From contig NZ_MTSE01000014.1 of the NCBI RefSeq assembly GCF_002154225.1, forward strand, positions 62,001 through 126,000: a stretch of 64,000 nucleotides of DNA, read 5' to 3'. Within the stretch, counting starts at the first letter, position 1; each line of letters begins with the position of its first letter. The position numbers and the translations under genes are program-made. Under the pieces are notes generated by a model, which saw nothing but the letters and a program-made list of their open reading frames with translations, was not told the origin of the DNA and made no database searches. The stretch is from Hymenobacter crusticola. Its GTDB lineage: Bacteria; Bacteroidota; Bacteroidia; Cytophagales; Hymenobacteraceae. Positions 33,730 through 42,592 of this stretch are shown here, piece by piece.

Positions 33730-33808
33730 TCAGCAGAGCACCTTAATTTGGGCTTGATGGAGCCACTGTTGCCGGCAATTTCTAAAAAACCATTAACATG
33801 CAGCCGGC

Positions 33809-34660
33809 ATGACGGACTCTCTCCCAACATATTCCTCTCTCCCAACGGTAGCCGTGCTCGGCTGCGGCTGGCTTGGCTTGCCTCTGGCAAAGACACTTGT
33901 AGCGCAGGGTTACGCCGTGGTGGGCTCCACGACCACACCCAGCCAACTCCTTGCCTTGCGCGACGCTGGCATTATGCCGTTTTTGCTGCGCCTAGCTCCC
34001 ACCCTCACCGCTACCGACGCCGACACGCTCCAGGCAATGCTCACCGGCGTCGAGGTGCTTATTTTAAACGTGCCCCCGCGCCGTTCCGCCACCAGCCCCG
34101 ACTACGCAGCCCTTTTGCAGCCGGTGTGCGATGCCGCCGAAGCGTGCGGCGTGTCGATGGTACTGTTTGTCAGCTCCACTGGCGTTTACCCTGATGAGCC
34201 CCGCCCCATGCAGGAGCAGGATGCGCTGGCTTCGGCCGAAGCTAGCTCTTCGCTGCTGCGGGCGGAAGCCCTGTTTACGTCGTCCCTCAAGCCCTGGCAA
34301 ACCACAGTTGTGCGGCTTGGTGGGTTGTTTGGGCCCGGCCGATTGCCGGGCCGCTTTTTGGCCGGCAAGCAAGACGTAGCGCAGCCAAATGCGCCCGTCA
34401 ACCTGATTCACCTCACCGACTGCATTGGGGTGCTTACCAGCATTATCCGCCAGCAAGTGTGGGGCTACACGTTCAACGCCTGCGCGGCGCAACACCCTAG
34501 CCGCCAAGAGTTTTATATCCTCGCCGCCCAGCAACTGCAAGTAGCGCCGCCAGCATTTCGAGCTGCCGACACCACCAGCGGCAAGCGCATTGATAGCCAG
34601 CTGCTGCGGGAGAAAGTAGCGTACCAGTTCCAGCACGACGATTTACTAGCTGCGCTTTAA
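33809..34660 (+). CDS. YeeZ-like NAD(P)-binding epimerase-family protein
   Basis: This encodes 283 residues of an atypical extended SDR. The N-terminal Rossmann motif is VAVLGCGWLGLPLAKTL, followed by VEVLILNVPPRR, VLFVSSTGVYPDEP and VVRLGGLFGPGRLPG, all typical of the YeeZ group. The usual YxxxK is not evident after SSTGVY, as in other YeeZ-like proteins. It probably binds NAD(P) but its substrate is unknown. Divergent from the dienoyl-CoA reductase-like gene across about 135 bases. Confidence 0.87.
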   Translation: MTDSLPTYSSLPTVAVLGCGWLGLPLAKTLVAQGYAVVGSTTTPSQLLALRDAGIMPFLLRLAPTLTATDADTLQAMLTGVEVLILNVPPRRSATSPDYAALLQPVCDAAEACGVSMVLFVSSTGVYPDEPRPMQEQDALASAEASSSLLRAEALFTSSLKPWQTTVVRLGGLFGPGRLPGRFLAGKQDVAQPNAPVNLIHLTDCIGVLTSIIRQQVWGYTFNACAAQHPSRQEFYILAAQQLQVAPPAFRAADTTSGKRIDSQLLREKVAYQFQHDDLLAAL

Positions 34661-34879
34661 AAAAAGCTTGCCTTGGTCCTATGTAAGCTGCTGCACAAGC
34701 ATTTGGCTAGTAGTGCAAGCTAGGAACGCAACGTTGTTCCGGCTATTCAATCCGTAACTATCAGTTGGGCACTCACGCACCCGACCCCTATACTAGGAGC
34801 GAGAGACCTAGGTTATTAGGTCCGCGCGAACGAGAAGCGGCCGCAGTGTGTTCCTACTGCTCCTCCGTACCTTTACCGC

Positions 34880-36124
34880 GTGAATCCACTTACTTCCACC
34901 GTAGCCGTGCTGGGCGGCGGCGCAGCGGGCTTTTTTGGTGCCATTAGCTGCGCCCAAGCCAATCCGCACCTCACGGTTTATCTCCTCGAAAAAACGGGCA
35001 AGTTGCTGAGCAAGGTGCGCGTTTCGGGCGGCGGCCGCTGCAACGTAACCCACGCCTGCGACTCGCCCACCCAGCTAGCGCAGCACTATCCGCGCGGCAG
35101 CAAACCACTTAAAGAAGCCTTCCGTCAGTTTGCGGCGACCGACACTGTGCGCTGGTTTGCCGATCGTGGCGTAGCACTCAAGACCGAGCCCGACGGGCGC
35201 ATGTTTCCCACTACTGACTCCAGTGAAACCATTGCCCAATGCTTACTGGAGGCTGCCCGGCAAGCAGGCGTTAAGATTCTGACCAACACCGCCGCCGAAA
35301 AAATCGAGCCGTTGGCACCGGGTGGATTCCGCCTCCTGCTGACTGGTGCTCATGCCCAGGAAATGCACGTCGACCGGCTGCTAATTGCTACCGGCGGTGC
35401 GCCTAAGTCGGAGAATTATCAGTGGCTGCGCACCCTGGGTCATACCATTGCGGAGCCGGTGCCGTCATTGTTTACCTTCAACGTGCCGGAGTCGCCGCTG
35501 CGCGAGTTGCCGGGCGTGAGCGTGCCCAATGCCCGCGTGCGCGTGGCCGGCGAAAAGCTAGAGTACGAAGGCCCGGTGCTCGTCACGCACTGGGGCGTAA
35601 GCGGACCGGCAGTACTCAAGCTATCGGCCTGGGGCGCCCGCCGTTTGCACGACTTACATTACCAAAGCACGGCACTTGTGAGTTGGGTGCCAGCCCACAC
35701 AGAAGAATCGTTGCGCCAGTGGCTGCACGAGTTTCGAGCCCAAAACGGCCGCAAGGTGGTAACAAGCAATCCACTTTTTGGCTTGCCCCAGCGGTTGTGG
35801 CGCACGCTTACCGAACAAGCTAGTATCGGCGCCGAGATACGCTGGAGTGAGCTGCCTGCCAAAGCGCAGAACAAGCTCATCGAAAGCCTTTTGCGTACAG
35901 CCTTACCTGTGCGCGGCAAAACTACCTTTAAGGAAGAATTTGTGACGTGCGGCGGCGTAGTCCTCGGCGAAGTAAATATGCAAACCATGGAAAGCCGGCG
36001 CGTGCCCGGCCTTTACTTTGCCGGCGAGGTGCTCGACATTGACGGCATCACCGGTGGTTTCAATTTCCAAGCCGCCTGGACAACCGGCTACCTAGCTGGC
36101 CGGGCCATGGCAAGAACTTTATAA
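34880..36124 (+). CDS. HI0933-family flavoprotein (NAD(P)/FAD-dependent oxidoreductase)
   Basis: This encodes 414 residues, starting with GTG at 34880. It has the dinucleotide-binding start VAVLGGGAAGFFGAISCAQ, the family signature LLSKVRVSGGGRCNVTH, LIATGGAPKSENYQW, and a C-terminal FAD site FAGEVLDIDGITGGFNFQAA, as in HI0933, E. coli YhiN and clostridial BaiN. The family binds FAD; a few members reduce small molecules, most are uncharacterised. The preceding 219 bases carry no recognisable element. Cytoplasmic and apparently single. Confidence 0.93.
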   Translation: MNPLTSTVAVLGGGAAGFFGAISCAQANPHLTVYLLEKTGKLLSKVRVSGGGRCNVTHACDSPTQLAQHYPRGSKPLKEAFRQFAATDTVRWFADRGVALKTEPDGRMFPTTDSSETIAQCLLEAARQAGVKILTNTAAEKIEPLAPGGFRLLLTGAHAQEMHVDRLLIATGGAPKSENYQWLRTLGHTIAEPVPSLFTFNVPESPLRELPGVSVPNARVRVAGEKLEYEGPVLVTHWGVSGPAVLKLSAWGARRLHDLHYQSTALVSWVPAHTEESLRQWLHEFRAQNGRKVVTSNPLFGLPQRLWRTLTEQASIGAEIRWSELPAKAQNKLIESLLRTALPVRGKTTFKEEFVTCGGVVLGEVNMQTMESRRVPGLYFAGEVLDIDGITGGFNFQAAWTTGYLAGRAMARTL

Positions 36125-36329
36125 CTCCTAAGCCATAATATCTGTTGTAAGCTAGGCCTACTGTGCTAATGCGAGCTACCGAATATTATTGTTGGTTTTA
36201 ACAGAGGCGCTACGCAGTGGTCTAAGTAAGCTGGTCAGTGATAAATGTTAATTGACGCCGCAACCCTAGGAGCAAATAGCTAGTAAACGGAAGCACAATT
36301 CTTTCCCTTAACACTAACTACTACCTCTC

Positions 36330-36776
36330 ATGGACGCCAAAACCACACAGGCCGGCCTTAACGAATTGATCGAAACCCTGAAAGACGGCCAGAAAGGCTA
36401 CGCCGAGGCAATGACTGACGTAGAAGATGCCGATCTGAAGGACATTTTTAAAAAATACGCTGCTCAGCGTGCTAGCTATATCACCGAGCTGGAAGACCAG
36501 ATGTTCAAGCTGGACCTGAAGCCCGACGAAGAGTCTTCTATCACAGGTACGGTGCACCGCGCCTTCATTAACCTGAAAGGCCTAGTAACGGGCAAAGATC
36601 GTCATAGCATCCTCGCCGAGTGCGAGCGTGGCGAAGACTACGCCAAGAAAGCATACGAAACAGCGCAGAAAATCCAAGATCTTCCCGCTGACTTGAAAGC
36701 CGTTATTGAGAAGCAAGCCGCTGGCATCACACAAGGCCACGACGAAATCAAAGCCCTGCGCGATTCAAGCAAGTAA
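36330..36776 (+). CDS. DUF2383/PA2169-type four-helix protein
   Basis: This encodes 148 residues, all helical, with the ferritin-like pattern of DUF2383: LNELIETLKDGQKGYAEAMT, IFKKYAAQRASYITELEDQM, GKDRHSILAECERGEDYAKK. No full di-iron ExxH set is visible, so metal binding is doubtful. Members are often stress-related or found with envelope stress genes, but their activity is unknown. It is a single gene with an excellent terminator and codon use like that of highly expressed genes. Confidence 0.9.
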   Translation: MDAKTTQAGLNELIETLKDGQKGYAEAMTDVEDADLKDIFKKYAAQRASYITELEDQMFKLDLKPDEESSITGTVHRAFINLKGLVTGKDRHSILAECERGEDYAKKAYETAQKIQDLPADLKAVIEKQAAGITQGHDEIKALRDSSK

Positions 36777-36808
36777 TTGCTTAGACCTCCCACCAGGCTT
36801 CTGCATAT

Positions 36809-36850
36809 AAACAAGAAGGCCCCTTCAGAATTGGAGGGGCCTTCTTGTTT
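36809..36850 (+). terminator. Terminator of the DUF2383 gene
   Basis: AAACAAGAAGGCCCCT and AGGGGCCTTCTTGTTT form a perfect 16-bp stem around a 10-base loop, 33 bases after the stop codon. Confidence 0.88.
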
Positions 36851-36989
36851 ATGAATCTATTTGTCACCTAGGTAGCTACTAAAGTTTAGGAAGACAAAGC
36901 CATAATCTTCTTCAATTAATGTCTTGCTTTTCTGCATATTACAATAGAAATAATTGTCCGTGTTATCAATCCTAGCTCCCTAAAAAATC

Positions 36990-38177
36990 ATGAGTAAGAT
37001 TCTGCTAGCCGCGTTCTTGTTATTCTTTTCCCAGCTACACAACGTTAGGGCAGCCGCGCCAAAAATTGGTGAAGCAGCTCCCCAACTAAAGCTGACAGGC
37101 CTGCTGCAAACAGCAGGAAAAATGGACCAAAGTATACAATCCCTGCAGGGGAAAGTGCTAGTTCTTGAGTTTTGGGCTACGTGGTGCGCGCCCTGCGTTG
37201 CAGCGATGCCCCACCTGAACAGCCTATCAGAAAAATATAAGAGCCGAGGGGTCCAGTTTATCTCGATCACCGATCAGGAGGCAACCAAGGCAAAGCTGTT
37301 TCTGAAGAAGCGAGCCATAACCGGCTGGGTAGGCCTCGATACCGATAGAACGATGTACAAAGCCTATGAAGTCACTACTATCCCGTTTACTGTCATAATT
37401 GGCGCCGACGGCTTGGTAGCAGGCTACTCGGAAGGCAGTAAGCTGTCGGAGGCAATGCTAGAGCAAGTACTAGCCGGCAAAAAGCTATCAGCGCCTTCCG
37501 TTTTATCGGATAAAGTCGCGGCTAGCCCTGCTAATCCTGAGGCGACAAAACCTATTTATGAGCTAAGCATACGTCCCTCAACCGGCAAAGAAACGCTTAT
37601 CATAACAAGCACAACTTTTTATAAAACAACAGGTGCTTCTGCCTTGGATGTGCTGAAAGTTGCTTTTGACGCTACGCTGAAACCGATTGAAATCACTGCT
37701 CCGTTGCCAGAAGGAAGATTCGACGTTGTAGCAACCAACCCAACGAAAGATTCGCCCGAATGGGCATGGCGTGCACAGCTACAGCAGATGCTGCAAGATG
37801 TATGGGGAATTATGGTGCAGCCCGAAAACAAGGAAGTAGAGGTGTATGAGCTAACTGTATCGCCGGCGGCTGAGCAGCGCTTGAGAAAAGCGGATGCCAA
37901 CGAAAGGGCTAGCCATCAAAGTTCAGAGGACAGAACTCTGGCAGGTAGCAATGTATCCGTAGATGTACTGGCTAAAACCTTGCAAGATGTGCTAGCCACA
38001 CCTGTTGTGAATGCAACTAACCTCAGCGGCAATTATGACTACAACTTTGATTACGATAATAGCAAGCCGGAAGTATTATTGAAATCTGTAGAGCAGGAGA
38101 TGGGGCTGAACCTCCGCAGGACAAAACGCCTAACTAACTTCATGGTGATACGTTCAAAAAGTGCAGCTGCTCTCTAA
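36990..38177 (+). CDS. Exported thioredoxin-like (TlpA) protein with TIGR03435 domain
   Basis: This encodes 395 residues. A signal peptide (about 1-21) leads into a TlpA-type thioredoxin domain with active site FWATWCAPC (Cys66, Cys69) and cis-Pro in TTIPFTVI. From about 190 to the end it matches the pattern of TIGR03435/DUF3738 proteins (EGRFDVVATNP, QLQQMLQDVWGIMVQPENKE, VVNATNLSGNYDYNFDY), a family noted mainly in Acidobacteria and soil bacteria. It would act in the periplasm on disulfides. Base composition is more AT-rich than the neighbours, which hints at recent acquisition. Confidence 0.87.
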   Translation: MSKILLAAFLLFFSQLHNVRAAAPKIGEAAPQLKLTGLLQTAGKMDQSIQSLQGKVLVLEFWATWCAPCVAAMPHLNSLSEKYKSRGVQFISITDQEATKAKLFLKKRAITGWVGLDTDRTMYKAYEVTTIPFTVIIGADGLVAGYSEGSKLSEAMLEQVLAGKKLSAPSVLSDKVAASPANPEATKPIYELSIRPSTGKETLIITSTTFYKTTGASALDVLKVAFDATLKPIEITAPLPEGRFDVVATNPTKDSPEWAWRAQLQQMLQDVWGIMVQPENKEVEVYELTVSPAAEQRLRKADANERASHQSSEDRTLAGSNVSVDVLAKTLQDVLATPVVNATNLSGNYDYNFDYDNSKPEVLLKSVEQEMGLNLRRTKRLTNFMVIRSKSAAAL

Positions 38178-38342
38178 TAAAACAGCCGAACAGCATCCTA
38201 GGTAATGGAATGCTTACGCGCTTTTATTCTCCGCTTTGCCTAACCCTAGCAATAAATAGATCTACTAACGTTGCTCAGACTAGCAAAAACGCCAACCTTC
38301 TGGTAGCTCAAAGATGCTGCTAACCCCTAGGTTAGCAATAAT

Positions 38343-38390
38343 CCAACAACAAAAAAGGCGCTCTAAATAGAGCGCCTTTTTTGTTGTTGG
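38343..38390. terminator. Long bidirectional terminator
   Basis: A 22-bp perfect stem (CCAACAACAAAAAAGGCGCT... and complement) with loop AAAT. Six A on the left and six T on the right let it serve both the TlpA-like gene and the convergent helicase gene. Confidence 0.92.
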
Positions 38391-38465
38391 GCTGAAATTT
38401 TTCAGAGCTTGTCGACCACAAAAGCCGTGGAATTCGAAAAATCCGCTGGAATCCGTGGTTCCGGC

Positions 38466-40391
38466 CTACTCGTCGAAGCTTTGATTGTCGCGGCGCGGGG
38501 CACGGAAGCCGCCTTCCCGCTCGCGGTTACCGCCACCGTAGCTACCACCGCTGCGGTTGCCGTAGCTGCTGCCACCACCATCGCGGTTGCCTTTGTAGCC
38601 ACCACCGTAGCTGCTGCCACCGCGGCTACCACCGCCATAGCCACCCCGGTTACCACCTTCGCGGCTGCCGCCACCGTAGCCACCCCGGTTACCACCGAAG
38701 CCACCTTCACGGTTGCCGCCGAAGCTCCGGCGAGCAGGGCGATTTTCGTCGGCGCTGAAGCCACGTTCGCGGCTGCCACCTTCCTGTTGCGCATCGCCTT
38801 CCTGGCGGGGCGTCGCAATGTTGAACGCTACGGGACGGCCTGCAATCGTCGTGCGACCTAGCTTGCTCGTAATTTCTTCTACGAACTCGTTCGGTACTTC
38901 CACGAAGCTGAACTTATCGTAGAGGGCAATGTCGCCCACTTTGCTGCCCGTCAGCGAGGTATTCTCGGCGATGGTGTCCACAATATCGCGTGGATGCACG
39001 CGGTCCTTCTTGCCAATCGTGACGAAGAGACGGGTGAAGCCTGGGCGAGCGGCACCCCGCTCCCGACCAGCTTCCAAGCTTTTCTCGGCCTGCTTGTCTT
39101 CCTTCATCGTCATTTTGAGCAGTGCCGCCGCAACGTCGAGCGAAGTGATTTCTTCTTCCTGGTCGAGCAGACGCTGTACGCGGCCTACGTATTTCTCCAA
39201 GTTGCCCTTCTCGATCATTTCCTTGATCTGGCTCAGGAACAACGTGGTTTTCACCTCCGATACGTCCTCAAACGACGGGATACGCTCTTGCTTGATCGTC
39301 GCCTTGGTGAAGCGCATGATGTCGCGCAGCTTATAGATGTCGCGCCCCGAAACGAAGGTGAAGGCCTTGCCTAGCTTGCCAGCGCGACCCGTACGACCGA
39401 TGCGGTGTACATAGTACTCTTCGTCGGCAGGCAGATCGTAGTTTACAACGGCTTCCACATTTTCCACGTCGATACCGCGGGCTGCCACGTCGGTAGCCAC
39501 CAGGATTTCGAGTGTGCTCTTGCGGAATTTGTCGAGGGTGTTCTGGCGCTGAGCCTGGCCCATATCGCCGTGCAGACCATCGGCGAAGTAGCCACGGGCC
39601 TGTAGGTCAGTCACAATTTCATCAACCATGCGCTTGGTGTTGGCAAACACGATAGTCGACTTCAAATTGTACATATCAATGATACGCGACAACACCTCTT
39701 TTTTCATAGGGTTGCGCACCTCGTAGTACATCTGCTCGATGTTGGTAACGGTCATCTCCTGATGATTGACCTTTACCACCTGCGGGTTTTTCTGGTACTT
39801 CTTGGTAAGCTCCATGATGGGCTTACTCATGGTAGCCGAGAAAAATACCGTCTGGCGTTCTTCAGGCATTTTGGCCAGCACCGTTTCGATGTCGTCGCGG
39901 AAGCCCATGTCGAGCATTTCGTCGGCTTCGTCAAGGATGATTTTTGTCACCTTGTCGAGCTTCAGCGTGCCGCGCTCCAAGTGGTCCATCACGCGACCGG
40001 GCGTTCCGATTACGATCTGTACACCGCGCTCAAGCGCCTGAAACTGACGCTCGTAGCTGGAGCCACCATAGATTGGCACGACGGCCAAGCCACGCTTGTA
40101 CTTACCTAGCTTTTGGATTTCGCCCGATACCTGCACGGCTAGTTCGCGCGTGGGGCACAAGATCAGTACCTGTACGGCGCGGCTGTCGAGGTCAAGGCCT
40201 TCGATAGCGGGAATGCCGAAGGCGGCGGTTTTACCGGTACCGGTTTGAGCCTGACCGATTACGTCGCGGCCTTCCATCAATACGGGAATAGCAGCAGTCT
40301 GGATAGGGGAAGCTTCCTCGTAGCCAAGGTCGCTGATAGCGCGCTGCATTTCCTCGGAGAGGTGCAGCTCTTCAAATTTTACTTTTTCCAT
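38466..40391 (-). CDS. deaD: DEAD-box RNA helicase, DeaD/CsdA type with RGG tail
   Basis: This encodes 641 residues. Order: Q motif (SPIQTAAIP), AQTGTGKTAAFG, PTRELA, TPGRV, LDEADEMLDMGF, SATMS, ARGIDV, HRIGRTGRAG; then a dimerisation-like helical block (about 360-450); a DbpA/CsdA-type RNA-binding domain (RLFVTIGKKDRVHPRDIVDT, SFVEVPNEFVEEI, about 465-540); and a Gly/Arg/Ser/Tyr-rich tail of about 100 residues with units such as GGNRGGYGGGSR. DeaD enzymes assist ribosome assembly and mRNA turnover, especially in the cold. A cold-shock gene lies just upstream on the same strand. Confidence 0.95.
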   Translation of the reverse strand: MEKVKFEELHLSEEMQRAISDLGYEEASPIQTAAIPVLMEGRDVIGQAQTGTGKTAAFGIPAIEGLDLDSRAVQVLILCPTRELAVQVSGEIQKLGKYKRGLAVVPIYGGSSYERQFQALERGVQIVIGTPGRVMDHLERGTLKLDKVTKIILDEADEMLDMGFRDDIETVLAKMPEERQTVFFSATMSKPIMELTKKYQKNPQVVKVNHQEMTVTNIEQMYYEVRNPMKKEVLSRIIDMYNLKSTIVFANTKRMVDEIVTDLQARGYFADGLHGDMGQAQRQNTLDKFRKSTLEILVATDVAARGIDVENVEAVVNYDLPADEEYYVHRIGRTGRAGKLGKAFTFVSGRDIYKLRDIMRFTKATIKQERIPSFEDVSEVKTTLFLSQIKEMIEKGNLEKYVGRVQRLLDQEEEITSLDVAAALLKMTMKEDKQAEKSLEAGRERGAARPGFTRLFVTIGKKDRVHPRDIVDTIAENTSLTGSKVGDIALYDKFSFVEVPNEFVEEITSKLGRTTIAGRPVAFNIATPRQEGDAQQEGGSRERGFSADENRPARRSFGGNREGGFGGNRGGYGGGSREGGNRGGYGGGSRGGSSYGGGYKGNRDGGGSSYGNRSGGSYGGGNREREGGFRAPRRDNQSFDE

Positions 40392-40853
40392 GTCGGATTT
40401 AGGAATGGGAGAACAAAAGCTCTGAAAACAGCAGATTCAGCGACGTACTTCTCCCACTCTACAACGACGACAAGTGACGGAAGCAACAAACGGGAAACAG
40501 GAGGCCAATCGATGACGATTACAAATGACGGCAGCCTAGCGCTGCGCAGAACATGGCCGTTCTCAAATGCGGGTGCAAAGGTACAAAGAGTATTTTGTAT
40601 TTGCTAATGAAGGCAAGAAGCTAAAAACATTATTAGGAAGCTAGAAAGCCGGTTTGGCCCTCCTGCCAGCCAGTCGCCCACTCAAGGAGTAAGCGGCTAT
40701 CCAAAGCCCATCGTGCTGAGAGGTAGCGTCTCACACGGGTCGTTGCAGGGCTCACCAGAAACTGCTGTAGTAGGTTGTTATCAGGCTCTTTGGGCTAGCT
40801 ACTTACCTACAATGTGGCCCTCTAAATCGTTCCACGCAGATATGGGTATAAAC
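40392..40853 (-). other. Long leader and spacer between cspA-like and deaD genes
   Basis: No coding sequence is apparent. If the -7 box at 40576-40583 is used, the deaD mRNA has a leader of roughly 180 bases. Long 5' leaders are known for cold-shock mRNAs, but I see no specific cold-box sequence or strong hairpin here. Confidence 0.45.
40576..40583 (-). promoter_or_regulatory. Predicted -7 promoter box of deaD
   Basis: Read on the minus strand, TACCTTTG fits TAnnTTTG exactly and the following bases GCACC resemble common Bacteroidetes starts. No clear TTG sits at the -33 distance. Confidence 0.5.
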
Positions 40854-40885
40854 AAAAAAGACCTGCCGATTGGCAAGTCTTTTTT
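40854..40885 (-). terminator. Terminator of the cold-shock gene
   Basis: AAAAAAGAC-TGCC pairs with GGCA-GTCTTTTTT with one internal mismatch around loop GATT. It lies 26 bases beyond the cold-shock stop codon and ends in T residues on both strands. Confidence 0.85.
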
Positions 40886-40911
40886 GCTTCACTTGAGAAG
40901 TGAGGCTTGAA

Positions 40912-41103
40912 CTATACAAGCGACACTTTAACGGCGTTCAGGCCTTTCTTGCCTTGCGCAACGTCAAACTGCACCTTGTCATTCTCGCGGATTTCGTCCA
41001 CTAAGTCACTTACGTGCACGAAGATGTCTTGGCCGGTTTGGTCGTTCTTGATGAAACCGAAACCCTTGGTTTCATTGAAAAATTTTACTGTTCCTGTCTG
41101 CAT
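40912..41103 (-). CDS. cspA: Cold shock protein (CspA family)
   Basis: This encodes 63 residues, a complete cold-shock domain. RNP1 is KGFGFIK and RNP2 is DIFVHVS, with the usual aromatic residues (Phe, Trp replaced by Phe) for stacking on single-stranded RNA. It binds RNA and keeps it unfolded, in the cytoplasm. It has its own terminator, so it is probably made on a monocistronic message, while deaD follows on the same strand with its own promoter. Upstream, 41104-41345 is a divergent region shared with a thioesterase gene. Confidence 0.96.
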   Translation of the reverse strand: MQTGTVKFFNETKGFGFIKNDQTGQDIFVHVSDLVDEIRENDKVQFDVAQGKKGLNAVKVSLV

Positions 41104-41348
41104 GATAGCGTTTATACGGATGTCATTTAAGCTAAGTGGTCACACGAAATAGTATCGGTAATGCTAAAGCGGGCTGAGACACATTCTCTTAAACTTAAGC
41201 AATGGTACGACTTATTATGTTAGGAGTTGTCGTGACCTAGCTAGCTTCTAGCTTGCCTACTCCTATTTACGGTTGAGCTTACGTACAAGAAACACGCTTT
41301 AGATGCTGTATTCGCAACAAAACACCCTCCGCAACTATTTACTTCTTG

Positions 41349-41771
41349 ATGGAAAATAATTCTACGCCTGCCTTTCGCTTCTCCCGCACCTTCACCGTTA
41401 CCGAGGCCGACATCGATGAGCTAGGCCACGCCAATAACGTGCAATACGTGCGCTGGGTGCAGGACACGGCCGGTGCCCACTGGCTTACGGCCTACCCGCT
41501 TGGCGAGCGGGAAGCCTATATCTGGGTGGTGCTAGAACACCGCGTCCGCTACCATCGACCTAGCTTTGCGGGTGAGGAATTGCGCGGCATCACTTGGATT
41601 GGCGAAATCCGCGGGGCGCAATGCCAGCGTTTTGTGCGCATCGAGCGGGTGTCGGATGGTGTGCTGCTGTGCGAGGCGGAAACGCAATGGGTACTACTGG
41701 ACCCTAAGTCGCAACGGCCCAAGCGGATTGAGGAAGCAGTAGTAAAGCGGCTTTGGGGACCAGTGGGGTGA
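41349..41771 (+). CDS. Hotdog-fold acyl-CoA thioesterase
   Basis: I choose ATG 41349 (one codon after a TTG), giving 140 residues. A single 4HBT hotdog domain: TEADIDELGHANNVQYVRWV contains the Asp/Asn-type active site near the start of the long helix, followed by HRVRYHRPSFAGEELRGITW and CEAETQWVLLD. It resembles YbgC/FcbC-type thioesterases that cleave acyl-CoA. The substrate chain is unknown, and no lipid gene is next to it. Confidence 0.9.
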   Translation: MENNSTPAFRFSRTFTVTEADIDELGHANNVQYVRWVQDTAGAHWLTAYPLGEREAYIWVVLEHRVRYHRPSFAGEELRGITWIGEIRGAQCQRFVRIERVSDGVLLCEAETQWVLLDPKSQRPKRIEEAVVKRLWGPVG

Positions 41772-41876
41772 AAAAGTACAGTTTACCTAACTGCGCAGGT
41801 TGAAATCTATCATCTACAGATAACAGTAACCTACTTATAGAAAACATACTTGATTAATCGTTTCAAAATCTACCAT

Positions 41877-42440
41877 TTACTTATACATAAATTTCCTATC
41901 GTATTTCATTAATTTTAAATTTTGATCCTGTTTCAAATACATAGCAAGCTTATCAATATTCATCCTTATTGTATCAAGCTCAAGTCTATACTCTTTGATG
42001 CGTTCAAAATTATTGTTCAATAAAACTTCTATACTTATCTTTTTAAATAGCTCTAATTGGGCGACAGTATGATAGTATATATCGTCATTAATCCAGAACC
42101 TCATCTGATTCAATTCGAATCCTATCGTTTTCCCGATCTCATCAGACTTCTTTTTGGCTTCATCAAACTCTTCTGCCGTTAAATACACTTTATTCTCTTC
42201 AAGTTTGCAGTAAAAATGGTTTGCTAATCTATTCACCCAGTGCTCATACTCAGAGAATAAGTCATAAAATTTTGAGATACGTTCAACGCGTTTTTTATTT
42301 ATTTCATTTCTGAAAGCCTCATTACTTTTTATTTTCTCTATTGATTTTGTAACAATATATCCTGCTACTAGCAGAGCCATTGCTAGTACACCCTTATCAA
42401 AGAAGATCTTAGCTAGATCTATTACTATTTCAGCATTCAT
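41877..42440 (-). CDS. AT-rich hypothetical protein with one membrane helix and coiled coil
   Basis: This encodes 187 residues. After a short N-terminus there is one hydrophobic segment (GVLAMALLVAGYIVT, about 17-32), then about 150 residues rich in Lys, Glu, Ile and Asn that read as amphipathic helices or coiled coil (KSNEAFRNEINKKRVERISK). I recognise no family. Its DNA is far richer in A and T than both neighbours, and its Lys/Asn/Ile content is unlike the rest of the window, which suggests recent horizontal gain. It sits alone, beside the helicase-nuclease gene on the other strand. Confidence 0.7.
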   Translation of the reverse strand: MNAEIVIDLAKIFFDKGVLAMALLVAGYIVTKSIEKIKSNEAFRNEINKKRVERISKFYDLFSEYEHWVNRLANHFYCKLEENKVYLTAEEFDEAKKKSDEIGKTIGFELNQMRFWINDDIYYHTVAQLELFKKISIEVLLNNNFERIKEYRLELDTIRMNIDKLAMYLKQDQNLKLMKYDRKFMYK

Positions 42441-42564
42441 GTAGACTATTATTTTGCGTAGTAAGAGGCTTTTAGTTTAGTAGGCCTTGCAAAGAAGCAC
42501 GTTGCTGCTTGAAAAGCGTTGCAGTAACCTACTTCACCAAACTGCATTGCCACTACTTCCACGT

Positions 42565-42572
42565 TACTTTTG
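42565..42572 (+). promoter_or_regulatory. Possible -7 box of the helicase-nuclease gene
   Basis: TACTTTTG fits TAnnTTTG, 20 bases before the ATG at 42593; a TTG lies 15 bases upstream, closer than usual. Confidence 0.3.
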
Positions 42573-42592
42573 TAGACTGCTATCTAAGTTTC

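Noticed and set aside
33748..34194. Open frame starting just before the YeeZ-like gene
   Set aside because: It overlaps the YeeZ-like gene in another frame and has Arg/His/Pro-rich composition typical of a shadow.
34064..34636. 190-residue antisense frame in the YeeZ-like gene
   Set aside because: It is wholly inside a well-supported gene, with no domain or signal.
38409..38861. Long Ala/Thr/Val-rich open frames opposite the helicase tail
   Set aside because: They are the antisense of the Gly/Arg-rich repeat region of deaD; low-complexity DNA keeps several frames open.
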